From Choristoneura fumiferana (lineage: Eukaryota; Arthropoda; Insecta; Lepidoptera; Tortricidae), in contig NC_133498.1 of the NCBI RefSeq assembly GCF_025370935.1, positions 3,313,496 to 3,377,495 of the forward strand: a stretch of DNA of 64,000 nucleotides. The letters are read 5' to 3'. The first letter of the stretch is position 1; each line of letters opens with the position of its first letter. A model generated the notes under the pieces. That model saw nothing but the letters and a program-made list of their open reading frames with translations, searched no databases and was not told where the DNA came from. The translations under genes and the position numbers were made by a program. Below are positions 9,839 through 20,400 of this stretch, one piece after another.

Positions 9839-12793
9839 CTACGAGGCATCTGATGGTAGTAAGAGGTTTTCAGTTTTAAGGTAGTCGAGTTGAGCAAGCC
9901 AGTTAGTCGGGACTGCCCTACAGTCATAAAGTTTTAATGGATAGAAATTGAGTCTTTTATTTAACCTATTATACAGCTGTGCCGAAAGTGCATCAAATTG
10001 TCTTCTTGCAAAAGTGGATTTACATTGAGGCATAGGAGCTACAGATTTTATTCTTCTATGAGTATTATATGACGGGTTAAAAACCAAACTCTTATGGAGC
10101 CTTAGGACAACAGATACTATGTAAAGTTTACGCAAGCTTAAGAGATCACACTGGTTATAAAGTTCAGAAGTGGGGTACCTATAAGGTTTGAAATACATTA
10201 CTTTCAGTAGGCATCTTTGAGCCCTTTCCACTTCCAAGAATTTAGTTTTAGTTGCTCCGCCCCAGACCGGAATGCAATAAGTCATGATGGATTGTGCAAG
10301 TGCAGTGTATATCCTATTTAAAAGGGAGGGGGTTGTTATATGACTGAGTGTTTTAAAGATCCAAACTAGTTTGCGAATGCGGTTATTAATGAAGTCAAGA
10401 TGCGGGTACCAAGAGAGACGTTGGTCAAAGAAGACACCGAGGTATTTGGTGGAGCTTACTCGTTCAAGTTGTATGCAATTGCAGGGAGCAACGAAGTTAC
10501 AGGAATGGAGTTTAAGCCTAACACTATCTGGGGGTTGTCCACTAGCGTTTTTTGAAAAACATATGAAGTTGGACTTAGCAGTATTGAGGGTAAGTAAGTT
10601 GGAGATAAGCCATTTATTGATATCAGACAATCCCCTTTCAGCAGCACATAACACTGTATCCCAGTTCTTACCACTGAAGAGTGCGACAGTGTCGTCAGCA
10701 TATAGGAAGACGTGACCCTCAAAGGAACAGACATTAGCAAGGTCATTGATATAGATAAGAAAAAGAGTCGGGCCTAAAATGCTCCCCTGTGGTACGCCAA
10801 AAGAGACTACTGATTCAGCACTAAGATAATTTCCAATCCTGACTCTTTGACTACGATTATTTAGGTAGTCGCGGAAGAGTTCAAGCGGCTTACCTCTGAT
10901 CCCCATATGCTGCAACTTGTTAAGAAGTAGCGGAAACGAGACGGTGTCGAACGCTTTCTTTAAATCAAGGAAAACTGCTACACATTTATCTCCTTTATCG
11001 ACTTCTTTGTTGATGATTTGGGATAGGCCAAGTACCGCATCCTCCGTTGACAAGCCTTGTCTAAAACCGAATTGTGATTTCGAAAGTAAGTTAAATTGAT
11101 TAAGGTAATTATTTAGTCTGTTATTTATTAATTTTTCTACTATTTTGGAGATAGCTGAAAGCAATGAAATTGGTCTATAACTATTCGGATCCGTTTTAAT
11201 TCCGTTCTTAAAAATAGGTGAAACAATGGACTCCTTTAATTCAGATGGGAATACACCCTGTGAAAAACACAAATTTGTTGGGTGACTAACGACTGGGGCT
11301 ATAGCACTAGCACACAATTTTAGAAATTTTGTGGGTATACAGTCATAGCCAGGTGCACTATCTGACTTAAGAGACATTAATACATTTACTACTTCTTCAG
11401 GATCAGTGTCAAAAAGAACGAACGAGCAAGCTAATTTATTATCTAAGGTAGAATGATAGGACTGGTAAGTAGGGTTTTTATTGAGTACTTCAGAGGCCAG
11501 GTTTTTCCCTATGTTTGTAAAAAAGTCATTAACATGGTTAATAGATTCAATAGGAGTAGCTTTACACTTGAGCAAATCGGAATCATAAGATATAGGGGCT
11601 TTATAATTTGTTAGTTTCTTAATTGAGGACCACAGGGCCTTAGCATTATTAGCATTCTTTTCCAGCATTTGCTTCTCATAATTATACTTTAGTTTATTGA
11701 TTAAATTGTTGGTAAAATTACGATATCTTTTAAAGGTCGCTCGCATAACATCATTATCAGGGTCAGCTCGTAGTCGCAATTGCATCCTGTTCCTATTTTT
11801 AATGCATCTAAGCAAGCCGGGCGTTATCCACGGTTTGATAGTTCTACAACTTCTTGGGATTAATTTTAAGGTTTTGCTGTTATTCAATGATTCCCTAAGA
11901 ATTAATAATAGTTGGTCGATTACAAAGTTTGGATCTGTAGAGTTTAAGAGATTATCAAAGTTTGAGTTCAAAACTAAAGCAGATGCCTGTTCATAATTAA
12001 TAGATTCGATTGATTTGGAGGTTACGGTGTTGACATGATTGAATAACAACAAAGCCGTGGTATTATGGTCTGTAATGGATGTATTAACAATGCCTGTATA
12101 TATTTTGGTAGATTTGTTTTTTATATTAAGCATAATATGGTCAAGGCAATTACCCAACCTAGTAGGTTTTAAAAGACCAGGAATGATGCCATGTACACTA
12201 AGCATGTTTAGATATCTCTCTCTATTTAAACTATCAAATTGTTGCTCACAAGTGTGTGTTATCAAATTAATATTAATATCCCCAGATATAATAATGGATT
12301 TACCGGAGTTTAAAGTTTCTAAATGTTTATTCAGGGAGTTGATGAAGTTAATTGCATTATGGTTTGAGGGAGAGCGGTAAATTCCAAGAATGGTAATGTT
12401 CAGTAGATCAACTTGTATACAAGATGCATGCTCCAATACAATTTCTTCAAAACTTGCATTAAAATAGTTCTTTACAAAAATGACTACGCCATCATTTTGG
12501 TTACCATTATTTAATGTAGATTTAGAGGTATAATTTGGTAAGTAGGGAATTGGTTTCAAAGGGTTAATCCAGCATTCTGTTAAAATGATTAAATCAGGGT
12601 CAAAATCAAGTTGCGAAAGAGTTGCTTGAAGATTGGTGAAATTTGCATAAATACTGCGTATATTCTGAGATATAACAGAAAACACGTTCTTTAGATTCGG
12701 TACGTACCTACCAATGTCCTGGGGCTCGCACTCAAAAGACTCTGCAATATCTGTGTTATCAATATCATTAATGATGGACAGGCTATTAAACAT
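9839..12793 (-). CDS. LINE-2 ORF2: endonuclease and reverse transcriptase, 984 aa
   Basis: One uninterrupted frame. Residues about 35-250 form an APE-type endonuclease: VISQNIRSI (N), ILTECWI (E), LGIYRSPSN, IIISGDININL (D-N), CLDHIML and TSITDHN (late D-H). Residues about 480-760 form the RT: PISLLSAISKIVEK, VAVFLDLKKAFDTV, FGVPQGSILGPTLFLIYINDL and YADD near residue 697. There is a C-terminal helical thumb/tail and no RNase H. The start ATG at 12793 overlaps the stop of the upstream frame (ATGTTTAA), which suits termination-reinitiation as shown for some LINEs. Length and integrity fit a full ORF2 product that nicks target DNA and copies the element RNA. Confidence 0.9.
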   Translation of the reverse strand: MFNSLSIINDIDNTDIAESFECEPQDIGRYVPNLKNVFSVISQNIRSIYANFTNLQATLSQLDFDPDLIILTECWINPLKPIPYLPNYTSKSTLNNGNQNDGVVIFVKNYFNASFEEIVLEHASCIQVDLLNITILGIYRSPSNHNAINFINSLNKHLETLNSGKSIIISGDININLITHTCEQQFDSLNRERYLNMLSVHGIIPGLLKPTRLGNCLDHIMLNIKNKSTKIYTGIVNTSITDHNTTALLLFNHVNTVTSKSIESINYEQASALVLNSNFDNLLNSTDPNFVIDQLLLILRESLNNSKTLKLIPRSCRTIKPWITPGLLRCIKNRNRMQLRLRADPDNDVMRATFKRYRNFTNNLINKLKYNYEKQMLEKNANNAKALWSSIKKLTNYKAPISYDSDLLKCKATPIESINHVNDFFTNIGKNLASEVLNKNPTYQSYHSTLDNKLACSFVLFDTDPEEVVNVLMSLKSDSAPGYDCIPTKFLKLCASAIAPVVSHPTNLCFSQGVFPSELKESIVSPIFKNGIKTDPNSYRPISLLSAISKIVEKLINNRLNNYLNQFNLLSKSQFGFRQGLSTEDAVLGLSQIINKEVDKGDKCVAVFLDLKKAFDTVSFPLLLNKLQHMGIRGKPLELFRDYLNNRSQRVRIGNYLSAESVVSFGVPQGSILGPTLFLIYINDLANVCSFEGHVFLYADDTVALFSGKNWDTVLCAAERGLSDINKWLISNLLTLNTAKSNFICFSKNASGQPPDSVRLKLHSCNFVAPCNCIQLERVSSTKYLGVFFDQRLSWYPHLDFINNRIRKLVWIFKTLSHITTPSLLNRIYTALAQSIMTYCIPVWGGATKTKFLEVERAQRCLLKVMYFKPYRYPTSELYNQCDLLSLRKLYIVSVVLRLHKSLVFNPSYNTHRRIKSVAPMPQCKSTFARRQFDALSAQLYNRLNKRLNFYPLKLYDCRAVPTNWLAQLDYLKTENLLLPSDAS

Positions 12794-13559
12794 TACTAGA
12801 TATCAAGGTCATGGGTTTAAAAAGATCGTAAGCGGCAGATACAAGTACTAGTGTTGCGTTGTAAGTATATAAGCAATAAGGCAAGTTAAAAAGGAAAAAC
12901 TTAGCTATGCGAGTGTATAAGTGAGTTAAGGCGTGTGTGTATGTGTGTGTATGTTTAGGTGTGTGTATGTATGTAAGACAGTATGTTATGAAAAATAAAA
13001 AGTTGCACAAACCACCAGGACTACATAGAAGCCAGGAGATTAAATCTGTTAGTAATAACAGCATATAGCGTAAGAATAGCAGCGTCAATGAGCACAGTAG
13101 TCGCAAGCTACCAGGAGCGCATAGGTTGAGGGTGGTGGAACGACTAAGTTGCGCGAGTGAGATAAAAACATCATTATTAGTGCAATCCAGGGGGCGCAGC
13201 CGCTTTCGTGTACCAGGATCACATAGGGTACAGAGATGTTGTGGTAGAATCATAGGTAAACAATAACTTAATCCTATAAACATTATTTTGTAATTAACAA
13301 AATTACCTGTAGTACCAGGGATGCATAATAAGTGTAGGTGAAATACAACATTGCGCCAGAGGGCGACCGAGTATCGACCATATTTAAATGTAATTAAGGT
13401 ACTAGGGTTACATCGACGGCCAGGTGTTACTTTCACGATTCTATGGATAATTATAGTAATTATGCAAGTAATATATACGACGAATAGTACTAAAGTTCGT
13501 TTGATGATACCAGGAACACATAGCACTAGGGAGTATACACAAGAGTGTCGCGGCAACAG
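12786..13559 (-). CDS. Hypothetical LCxPG-repeat frame between LINE-2 ORF1 and ORF2
   Basis: Directly after the ORF1 stop TGA (13562-13560) the same frame stays open for 257 codons to a TAA that overlaps the ORF2 ATG. There is no ATG at its start; it would need TGA readthrough (context TGA CTG). The peptide repeats LC-x-P-G five times, with a sixth degenerate CNPS copy. The CCTGGT-equivalent triplets start at 13509, 13401, 13314, 13212, 13110 and 13014, spacings of 108, 87, 102, 102 and 96 nt, all multiples of three. Between the motifs are very hydrophobic stretches. It may be a spacer kept open to carry ribosomes to ORF2, or a real extension of ORF1. I know no matching domain. Confidence 0.4.
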   Translation of the reverse strand: MLPRHSCVYSLVLCVPGIIKRTLVLFVVYITCIITIIIHRIVKVTPGRRCNPSTLITFKYGRYSVALWRNVVFHLHLLCIPGTTGNFVNYKIMFIGLSYCLPMILPQHLCTLCDPGTRKRLRPLDCTNNDVFISLAQLSRSTTLNLCAPGSLRLLCSLTLLFLRYMLLLLTDLISWLLCSPGGLCNFLFFITYCLTYIHTPKHTHTYTHALTHLYTRIAKFFLFNLPYCLYTYNATLVLVSAAYDLFKPMTLISSNV

Positions 13560-14408
13560 TCAGTTACCGTTACGAATGCGGGCCAATTGCGCTTCACTCG
13601 AAACTTCTAGAACTTTTGAATTATCTTCTTTCCTGAGGTAGACCTTGCCGTAGCTTGTCCAGCAATACTTGTAGTTGCTAGCTTTTTTCAGCTCTCGAGC
13701 AAGAAAGTATAGTCTAGCGGCCTTTGGTGTCAACTGTTCATTGACAAAAACTGAGGTGTCAGTGTCATTTTTGATTCCCAGATGCTTGGCACAGAGGCCT
13801 TTTGTGTTTTTCAAATTAAAGGCCTTGCAAAGCTTGAGTACGTCGTTTCTTATAAGCGTAGTCGTTGTTTCAACAATTACAGATGAGGTTTTCATGTTTT
13901 CTTTTTTGTTTTTAATTCTGTAAATGTCCTTAATTACATGTTTTTCAATCGGGCAGGAAATGACGGAGCCCAGTTGGGAGACCATATTGATCAGATCGAC
14001 CTTCGACTCGTCTTTTTGGAGCGGAACATTTTTTATTTCTAGGTTACACTTACGGTTTTCCCGCGACATGTCATCCAACTTGTTTTCGAGAAAAGTGATA
14101 TGCTTGGCGTCTTCATTTCTCTGGGCCTCTAATGATTCAATTTTATTCTTATAGACCTCATATTGACTCGAGAGGAATGAGATTGAGTCTTCAATACTGC
14201 TGTTGGTTATCTTAATTTCATTAAGCATTTGTGTATTTTTCTTAATCTCCAGAAGGTGACTCGCTAACATATTTTTTATTATAGATGTAAATTCTTCCTT
14301 AAAGAGTGTGAACTCATCTACCCGTTTACGTTTAGGTCTAGTTGTAATTTTGGTTGGGGTAGACACAATATCCGTCTCCGAACGCGACCTCTCCAGCGGG
14401 CTTCCCAT
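13560..14408 (-). CDS. LINE-2 ORF1: coiled coil plus FP-like C-terminal domain, 282 aa
   Basis: The N-terminus is basic (TRPKRKR), residues about 35-120 form a heptad-rich coiled coil (SQYEVYKNKIESLEAQ), then comes a compact domain, and the C-terminus (VFVNEQLTPKAARLYFLARE, YKYCWTSYGKVYLRK) matches the FP25K-like domain seen in ORF1 of many insect LINEs. The role is RNA binding and chaperoning in the retrotransposition particle. The start ATG at 14408 has a strong ACCATGG context. It ends in TGA, followed in frame by the LCxPG stretch. Confidence 0.85.
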   Translation of the reverse strand: MGSPLERSRSETDIVSTPTKITTRPKRKRVDEFTLFKEEFTSIIKNMLASHLLEIKKNTQMLNEIKITNSSIEDSISFLSSQYEVYKNKIESLEAQRNEDAKHITFLENKLDDMSRENRKCNLEIKNVPLQKDESKVDLINMVSQLGSVISCPIEKHVIKDIYRIKNKKENMKTSSVIVETTTTLIRNDVLKLCKAFNLKNTKGLCAKHLGIKNDTDTSVFVNEQLTPKAARLYFLARELKKASNYKYCWTSYGKVYLRKEDNSKVLEVSSEAQLARIRNGN

Positions 14409-14779
14409 GGTACCAGGCAGTTATAAGCTTGAGCGTTTGCCTGCAATGTGAGCAAGCGAGACGCAAGACGTGAGTCGGCGCGAGACAGCAACACACACAC
14501 ACCACACTCAACACGAAACAATGCAGTCGGGCAGCCAATGATAGGCAGATTCAACAGATGATACACAAGGGACGAATCACTACACACTAGATACCAGGGT
14601 AGCAGGAACGCACTGGAGCAAATTCACAATAGAGGATTGGAACAATCAACCTCCTTCGCTATATGCGACCCTATTTTTTTAAACTATTTGAATGTGCCGA
14701 AATTTGTTTTAAAACTTTAAATCAGAGCGATACGGTACAACGTGAACGTCCAAGCACTAAGGCGATCCGAGCGGAAGAG
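14409..14779 (-). promoter_or_regulatory. LINE-2 5' UTR / putative internal promoter
   Basis: Non-coding leader between the element's 5' end and ORF1. It carries two further CCTGGTA motifs (accagg on plus at 14412-14417 and 14593-14598) like those of the inter-ORF spacer. No clear TATA box. Confidence 0.5.
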
Positions 14780-14792
14780 ATGAATAAGGGGG

Positions 14793-15369
14793 TAACTATT
14801 TAAGTCAAGTGCTACCCGTCTCGTGTAATGTATATGTACGCTGTGTAGAGTGCAGGCTGAAAATCAGCGCGTTGAAGTATTAGTCCGTAGTCCTCACCGC
14901 ACATGTTGAGCCTGAACCGTTTGCCATATATTATATAGCAGAATGTATATGTACCTTATCACGAATATGTATTTTTTTTATGGGCAATAAATGTTTTTTT
15001 CTTCTTAAATATGTGTACAGTGGAACAAAAATTTTTTTTTCATTATGTCATGTTGGCATCTTATACTTTTGTGTAGGAAATCATAGTGGAATGGATTTTA
15101 AAAGGTTCCACCCTGGGTGATGATTCAATTTGTTCGAGTGTACATACGAGTACATCGCCCAGCCATTGCTCTAGGTAAGTACAGAGCTGAACCTTGCAGG
15201 CCGTGTTTTACAATTAACGATCTAATTGTAATGTAAGGCGACCAAAAAAGGCTGACAGCTATTTTAATTAACTAACTTGGATATATAGCCTTTATAGGAT
15301 GTCTAGGTTCTAACTGTCGCAAGGAGAGAACACGCCATAAGAATGAAAACATCTGTATCCTAGCTGGAC
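14793..15369. other. No gene seen
   Basis: It contains an AATAAA next to a T-run at about 14985-15003, possibly an old LINE 3' end on plus, and at 15080-15140 a fragment related to the hAT-like repeats at 42.2 and 50.4 kb (AAGGTTCCACCCTGGGTGA). Confidence 0.5.
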
Positions 15370-15925
15370 GTAAAAAATTAAAAAATCAGACTGCCTTAAA
15401 AAAAGTAAAGAAAAAAATGAGTGGTCTCAAATCTGTTAAGTAACTTAAAGATATCTGTTAAGTAAGACAGCCGGTGCAATTACTGGCACTTGAGGTATCC
15501 CATCTTAGGCCTCTAGGTTGGCAACGCATCTCCAATACCCCTGATGTTGCAGATGTTTATGGGCGGTGGTGATCTCTTACCATCAGGAGACCCACATGCT
15601 CGTTTGCCATGCAGTCGAATAAAAAAAAAAAAAACTTAGATTAACAATCACCATCATCATCAGCCTACAGCAGTCCACTGCTGGACATAGGCCTCTTCCA
15701 TGGCGCGCCACAACACTCTGTCTTTAGCCCCTCGCATCCACCCGCCGCCCGCAACCCTCTGAAGGCTGAAGGGGGATTAACAATCGGGATCTACTTATGA
15801 CTGAAAATTTGAGAGCTGGTCAAGATTTTGAATGGCCCGACTGTTGAACTTTAACTTCTTAACACATTCTAGACCACTAGACTTATTTTTCTCTTTGTAG
15901 ATTTTTAAGGTAGTCGGGTTTTTAG
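15370..15925. mobile_element. Family E foldback element, broken by later insertions
   Basis: The left arm starts CAGACTGCCTTAAAA and the right arm ends TTTTTAAGGTAGTCGGGTTTTT. Between them sit a family A copy (15464-15634, plus, 5'-truncated) and a LINE 3'-end fragment (about 15649-15778, CAGCAGTCCACTGCTGGAC). Confidence 0.65.
15464..15634 (+). repeat. Family A repeat, 5'-truncated
   Basis: Starts GTAAGACAGCCGGTG-like, ends CAGTCGAATAAA plus A-run; nested in the foldback element. Confidence 0.8.
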
Positions 15926-16130
15926 TTTTTTTTCATACTTTATTGGTAATTCTTGGAACGTTGTTTTTTAGCTTTCTTTTGATACCCATATTTTTACAAT
16001 ACCTAACTACCAATTTTCAATTCCCCGCCATATTTTTATATATTTTAAATAAATATAAGTTTTTGGTAAAAAAAATCATTAACCGTTGAAGAGTTACGTC
16101 ATGCGGAGACGATCCTGTCCGGACTACCAG

Positions 16131-16325
16131 TGCCCTTAGTGTAAGTTTTCGATTACAAAATACGTCTCGATCGCGTTCGCGCTAAAATCTCAATTTATAT
16201 GGAAACAAGAATAGCGCCTCTAGCGGAACGTTCGCGATGTTCATGTTTCCATACAAATTGAGATTTTAACGCGAACGCGATCGAGACGTATTTTGTAACC
16301 GAAAACTTACACTAGGGGTACTGGA
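16131..16325. mobile_element. Palindromic MITE (family G), copy 1
   Basis: Arms of about 80 nt (CCCTTAGTGTAAGTTTTCG to its complement CGAAAACTTACACTAGGGG) face each other around a centre with CTCTAGCGGAACG. Copies 2 and 3 are at 24.24 and 50.16 kb. Confidence 0.8.
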
Positions 16326-16479
16326 TGTCACTGCTTGTATGTATATTGTCACGCAATTTACATACAAGTATGCCAAATTTCAAGACAATCCAACTACTTG
16401 TGGATTTTTATGGAAATTATTATGGTACTTATTATTATGGTCTTTTAAACAGATTTACAATATTAACAAATGATATGTA

Positions 16480-16788
16480 TGGTATGGCGTGTAAATAGCC
16501 AATTTTTATGGGTGGCGGAAGACCGAGAGCGCGCTATGCCAAATGGAATTTCCAACAGTGCAGAAGCACTCACCTGGTTAGGGCTCCGGCCGATGATGTG
16601 ATGCGGGGGTCTTGTGATGCGGAGTCGAGGAAATCTTCTTATTTTGGCGATGCGGTTTATAACGAATACAAGACGCGAGCGGATGAAAAACTTATGTCAC
16701 TGACAAGACTTGAGCCAGACTGACAAGTCCTGTGCCAGAGAGCACCCCTGCACTGTGTATGGCCTAAAAAGGTTTTAGTGCGCGAACA
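16480..16788 (-). repeat. BEL 3' LTR
   Basis: 309 bp, TG...CA ends. It differs from the other LTR by two substitutions (GGAATTTCCAACAG versus GGAGTTTCCAATAG) and one T in a T-run. Confidence 0.95.
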
Positions 16789-16888
16789 TGCTCCCGGCCT
16801 TGAAATGCGGAGAATTTCAATGAGTATGAGGTGCGGTGAGGTATGATGCGGTGCGGTGCGGTGAAATAGGAAAATGAAATGTTCTGAT

Positions 16889-17130
16889 CTACTGTGAAGG
16901 TAGAGGATACAATTTTACGACAGGACGCTTAAATGATCCTTTCGCAGTTCTTATCATGGCTACACGAACCACGTTATCAGACCCTGGATAGACATCTGTC
17001 ACAACACCCAAGGGCCAGTGAAGCGGGGGAACATTGTCATCACCCATTAACACAACCGTCCCTACTTTGATGGGATTGTCTTAGGTTTATTTCTGACTTG
17101 CAACGTGTGCAGGTATTTCAGCACTCGTTA
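16889..17130 (-). pseudogene. Remnant of BEL pol C-terminus (integrase tail)
   Basis: A fragment with CLKYLHTLQVRNK in one frame and GTVVLMGDDNVPPLHWPLG plus KGSFKRPVVKLYPLP in the next, ending at TAG 16891-16889. PPLHWPLG followed by a V-K-L-Y-PLP end is the hallmark of the domain after the BEL integrase core. A frameshift lies near 17075. The catalytic DDE core that should lie between RNase H and this tail is absent. Confidence 0.8.
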
Positions 17131-17470
17131 GACAAATCAGTAGCGGGTAAAAAACTGGAGCGGTGTAAACATTAAAAAATGCGCGGGAATTAAATTTCTA
17201 TGTGCTGATCCGAAGACATGGCACTTAGCGGTAGCGTCATTGAGTATACACGCTGTATAGAGATGCGGTAAAATAAATTATAATTGCGAGCGGTGGCTTT
17301 ACCAAAGTAAAATAACACCAAATAAAGCGGTTAATAAAGCGATTTAAGAAAAGGAGCGGTTTTAAGAGCGGTATATTTAATAATTAATATTTGCAGCAAA
17401 TTAAAAGGAAAGTATATTAAAATATGCGAGTAATTTATTTTAATCTTAAGTTGAGCTTATTTGTGCTGTA
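17131..17470. other. Filler between BEL RNase H and integrase tail
   Basis: Non-coding on both strands. GCGG tetranucleotides are unusually dense (GAGCGGTG, AAGCGGTT, GAGCGGTTTT, GAGCGGTAT). Confidence 0.5.
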
Positions 17471-20400
17471 CTATTGAGCTTGAACAAATGCGGTTAAAGT
17501 ATTAGTTTTGCATTCAGGCAACTTATCAAATTCTGTGGGACAGAATTTTTGAATAGGCCATGCAGTAGGCGGGCTTCGTAACCAAGAAGGTCCGTTCCAC
17601 CACAAATCATGAGATATTAATTGTGACGGTAGCATACCGCGAGACAAACAATCACTAGGGTTGTCAACTCCGGCAACGTGATAGAAGTTTTGTGATGCAA
17701 CATTTTCTTGACATTGAGCAACACGATTGCTAACAAAAATGGACCATCTATGAGGAGATGATTTAATCCATGAAAGAGCAATTGTTGAGTCTGTGAAAGC
17801 ATATATCCCTGCAATCGGAATACGAGTAAAGTATGTGTCCTGAACAGTTTTGATCAATTTGGACATTAAGAGAGCGGCACATAGCTCTAAACGAGCAAGT
17901 GTAGTTATTTTTGCGGGAGACACTTTTGACTTTGAGCAGAGTAGCCTCACAGTGACATAACCGGTTGGGTCTGTAACATGCAAGTAAATGACACATCCAT
18001 AGCCATTGAGACTGGCATCTGAAAATCCGACAATGTTGACCGTACAGTCAGCAGAAACGCCAATGTGACGCGGAATTTTTAATGTTGACAGCATCGGAAA
18101 TTCTTGCACTAGCATAGAGTAGCATTTGATTATATGCTCAGGGGGTGTGTCATCCCAGTCGATCTTGCAAAGCCAAAGTTCTTTAATTAATAATTTGGCG
18201 TATAATACAACGGGAGCTACTAAGCCAAGAACATCAAACAAGCGAGCTACAGTGGATAGAATTATTCGCTTGGTGCACTTCCCACCAGCAGGCGGAGACG
18301 TAGTTATAAAGAAAGTGTCACTTGTGGGTTCCCATGACAACCCTAACACCTTTGCAATATTTTGCTTGTCGTTAAAATTGACAGAAGCACGGTGTGAGTC
18401 GGGAAGACTATCTAATAGTGCAGACGAATTACTTGACCATTTGACTAAGTCAAATGCGCCAGACTTGAATAGCGCGATTAATTCTTGCGATAAACGCATT
18501 GCGGTTTCATCATTAATACATGAATGGACTAGATCATCCATGTAAAGCTGAGAGCTTGCCACTCTTGCAGCATCAGGAAAGCGGTGACTTTCGTCTGAGC
18601 ATAACTGTTTGACAGTACGCATAGCCATAAAAGGGCTCGACTTGAGTCCGAAAGGGACGCGGGTAAATTGGAAGCTGCGGATTGGTTCGCTTTCGGAAAA
18701 GCGAAATAATATTTTGACAAATTTGAAGTCATGCGGAGGCAAACAAATTTGCATATACATTTGTTTAATATCAGACGTCATAGCTACTGGAAATAAACGA
18801 AAGTTCAGTAAAAGCAAAAATAAATCAGCCTGTAGATTAGGACCAGTATGCAATATGTCATTGAGTGACATACCTGAATGAGTCTTAGCACTGGCATCGA
18901 GAACGACCCTAACAGGAGACGTTACTTTTTCCGGGCGGATGACAGCATGATGAGGGATATAGTAACCATCATCAGTAAGTTCAGACTCGGGTATTTCGGT
19001 TAGATAACCATTCTGCATATATTCTGAGATGACTTTATTATAGGAATCGCGAAGAGTAGGCATTTGCTTGAACTTCTTCTCCAAGTAAAGCAGACGACGG
19101 TGAGCAACAGAACGAGAATTCCCCAGTTCTGAAGAATCTTTACAGAAAGGTAAGGCCACAGTGTATCTACCTTCCTCATTGCGGGACACAGACGTTGTGT
19201 ATAAATTTTCACATTTAGTCTCTTCTGGACTTAAATGACGTTTGAATGGGATTTCTTCTAATTCCCAAAATTTAATTAGGCTCGACTCGAGGTCATTGAG
19301 CACGTGAGCGGTGAAAGAATTAGCGTTACTAGGGTCAGACTTACAAGGATAGTCACCCATTAGAACATAACCGAAGGCGGTTAAAAAAGCGGGAGGAGCA
19401 CAAGTGCCGGAATCTACCCTATTCCCCAAATAAATATACGGGAATAACTGGACACCGAGCACTACATCAATGCAGCCTGGAATGTTCCATGTGAGGTCTG
19501 CGAGCGGTATATTATTAAGGTAAGCCATGTCATGTTCATTATATTCAATAAAATGCGAGGGCAATTGGTCGGTTATACAATCTACCACTAAAGCGTGTAT
19601 GTAGTATTTATTATTTGGATACATGCGGGATTCAATATTAAAGTAAACATATCCGTGAATTGGTCTTGAAGTTAAACCAACACCCTTTATATAGGAATTA
19701 GTCAGCGGTATAATGGGTAAATTTAGTGACTTACAGCAATCGAGCGTTATTAAATTATTTTGAGATCCACTATCAATGAGGCATCTAATAATCATTTTAT
19801 TATCGCTATTGTTTTGTTTAGCGTAAACTTGAGCGGTTGACAGAAGTATAGTCGAATTCGGTTTTGACTCTACTTTCAGAGAAACTGAAGCGTTTGCGGG
19901 GTTAGCGTTTGCGGGGTTATATACCGGCAGTGTAGTCGGTACGTTATGTGACGGCGACGTGATTTGATTACTGTCAGGCGGCGGATGAGTACAGGAGCAA
20001 GCGGCTGCGGGCGGCGCGGGGTCGCGTCCTATGCTCGCAGCATCAGCTGCTGGCTCGCGCGGGAGCGGCACGGCAGGCTGCGCGCGCGGGCACGCTGCAC
20101 CAGACGAGGCGGTCGGCGCATGCGCGGCAGACGAAGATGAAGCGTTTGTATACAACTGTGTAGATTTAACATACGCTTTTGCGGGTAAAGACTTTTGCGG
20201 TTGAGAATTATTATTGTTATTGCCAAAGTGTAACAACGTATGGTGACGTTTTTGACAAAACTTACAAGTGCTACGTGAGCTGCAATTGAGTAGAGTATGT
20301 GACATGCTTAAACAATTTACACAGCCACGGTTGTTTTTAATAAAGTCGAATCTAGCTTGTGGTGAAACCATATTTTTGAATTTAGAACAATTATATAACT

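Larger units (their letters stand above)
9499..14787 (-). mobile_element. LINE-2: complete non-LTR retrotransposon with TSD
   Basis: The element proper is 9507-14779 (5.27 kb), between 8-bp direct repeats ATGAATAA (9499-9506 and 14780-14787) whose collapse restores the terminal repeat of a MITE. Minus-strand order: 5' UTR (14779-14409), ORF1 (FP-like), a 257-codon LCxPG frame, ORF2 (endonuclease plus RT), a 3' UTR with a (CA)n tract, and an ATT-repeat tail (9507-9530). All reading frames are open, so this copy could be competent or very recently so. The clade is CR1/Jockey-like, not resolved. Confidence 0.85.
9357..14792. mobile_element. Older MITE split by LINE-2
   Basis: The left arm CCCCCTTATTCATAAA (9357-9372) and the right arm ATGAATAAGGGGG (14780-14792) are complementary ends of one short element. 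The body is at 9373-9506. LINE-2 sits between the two copies of ATGAATAA. Confidence 0.65.

Noticed and set aside
9602..9927. ORFs over the TG microsatellite
   Set aside because: Cys-Val and Thr-His dipeptide runs come from the simple repeat.
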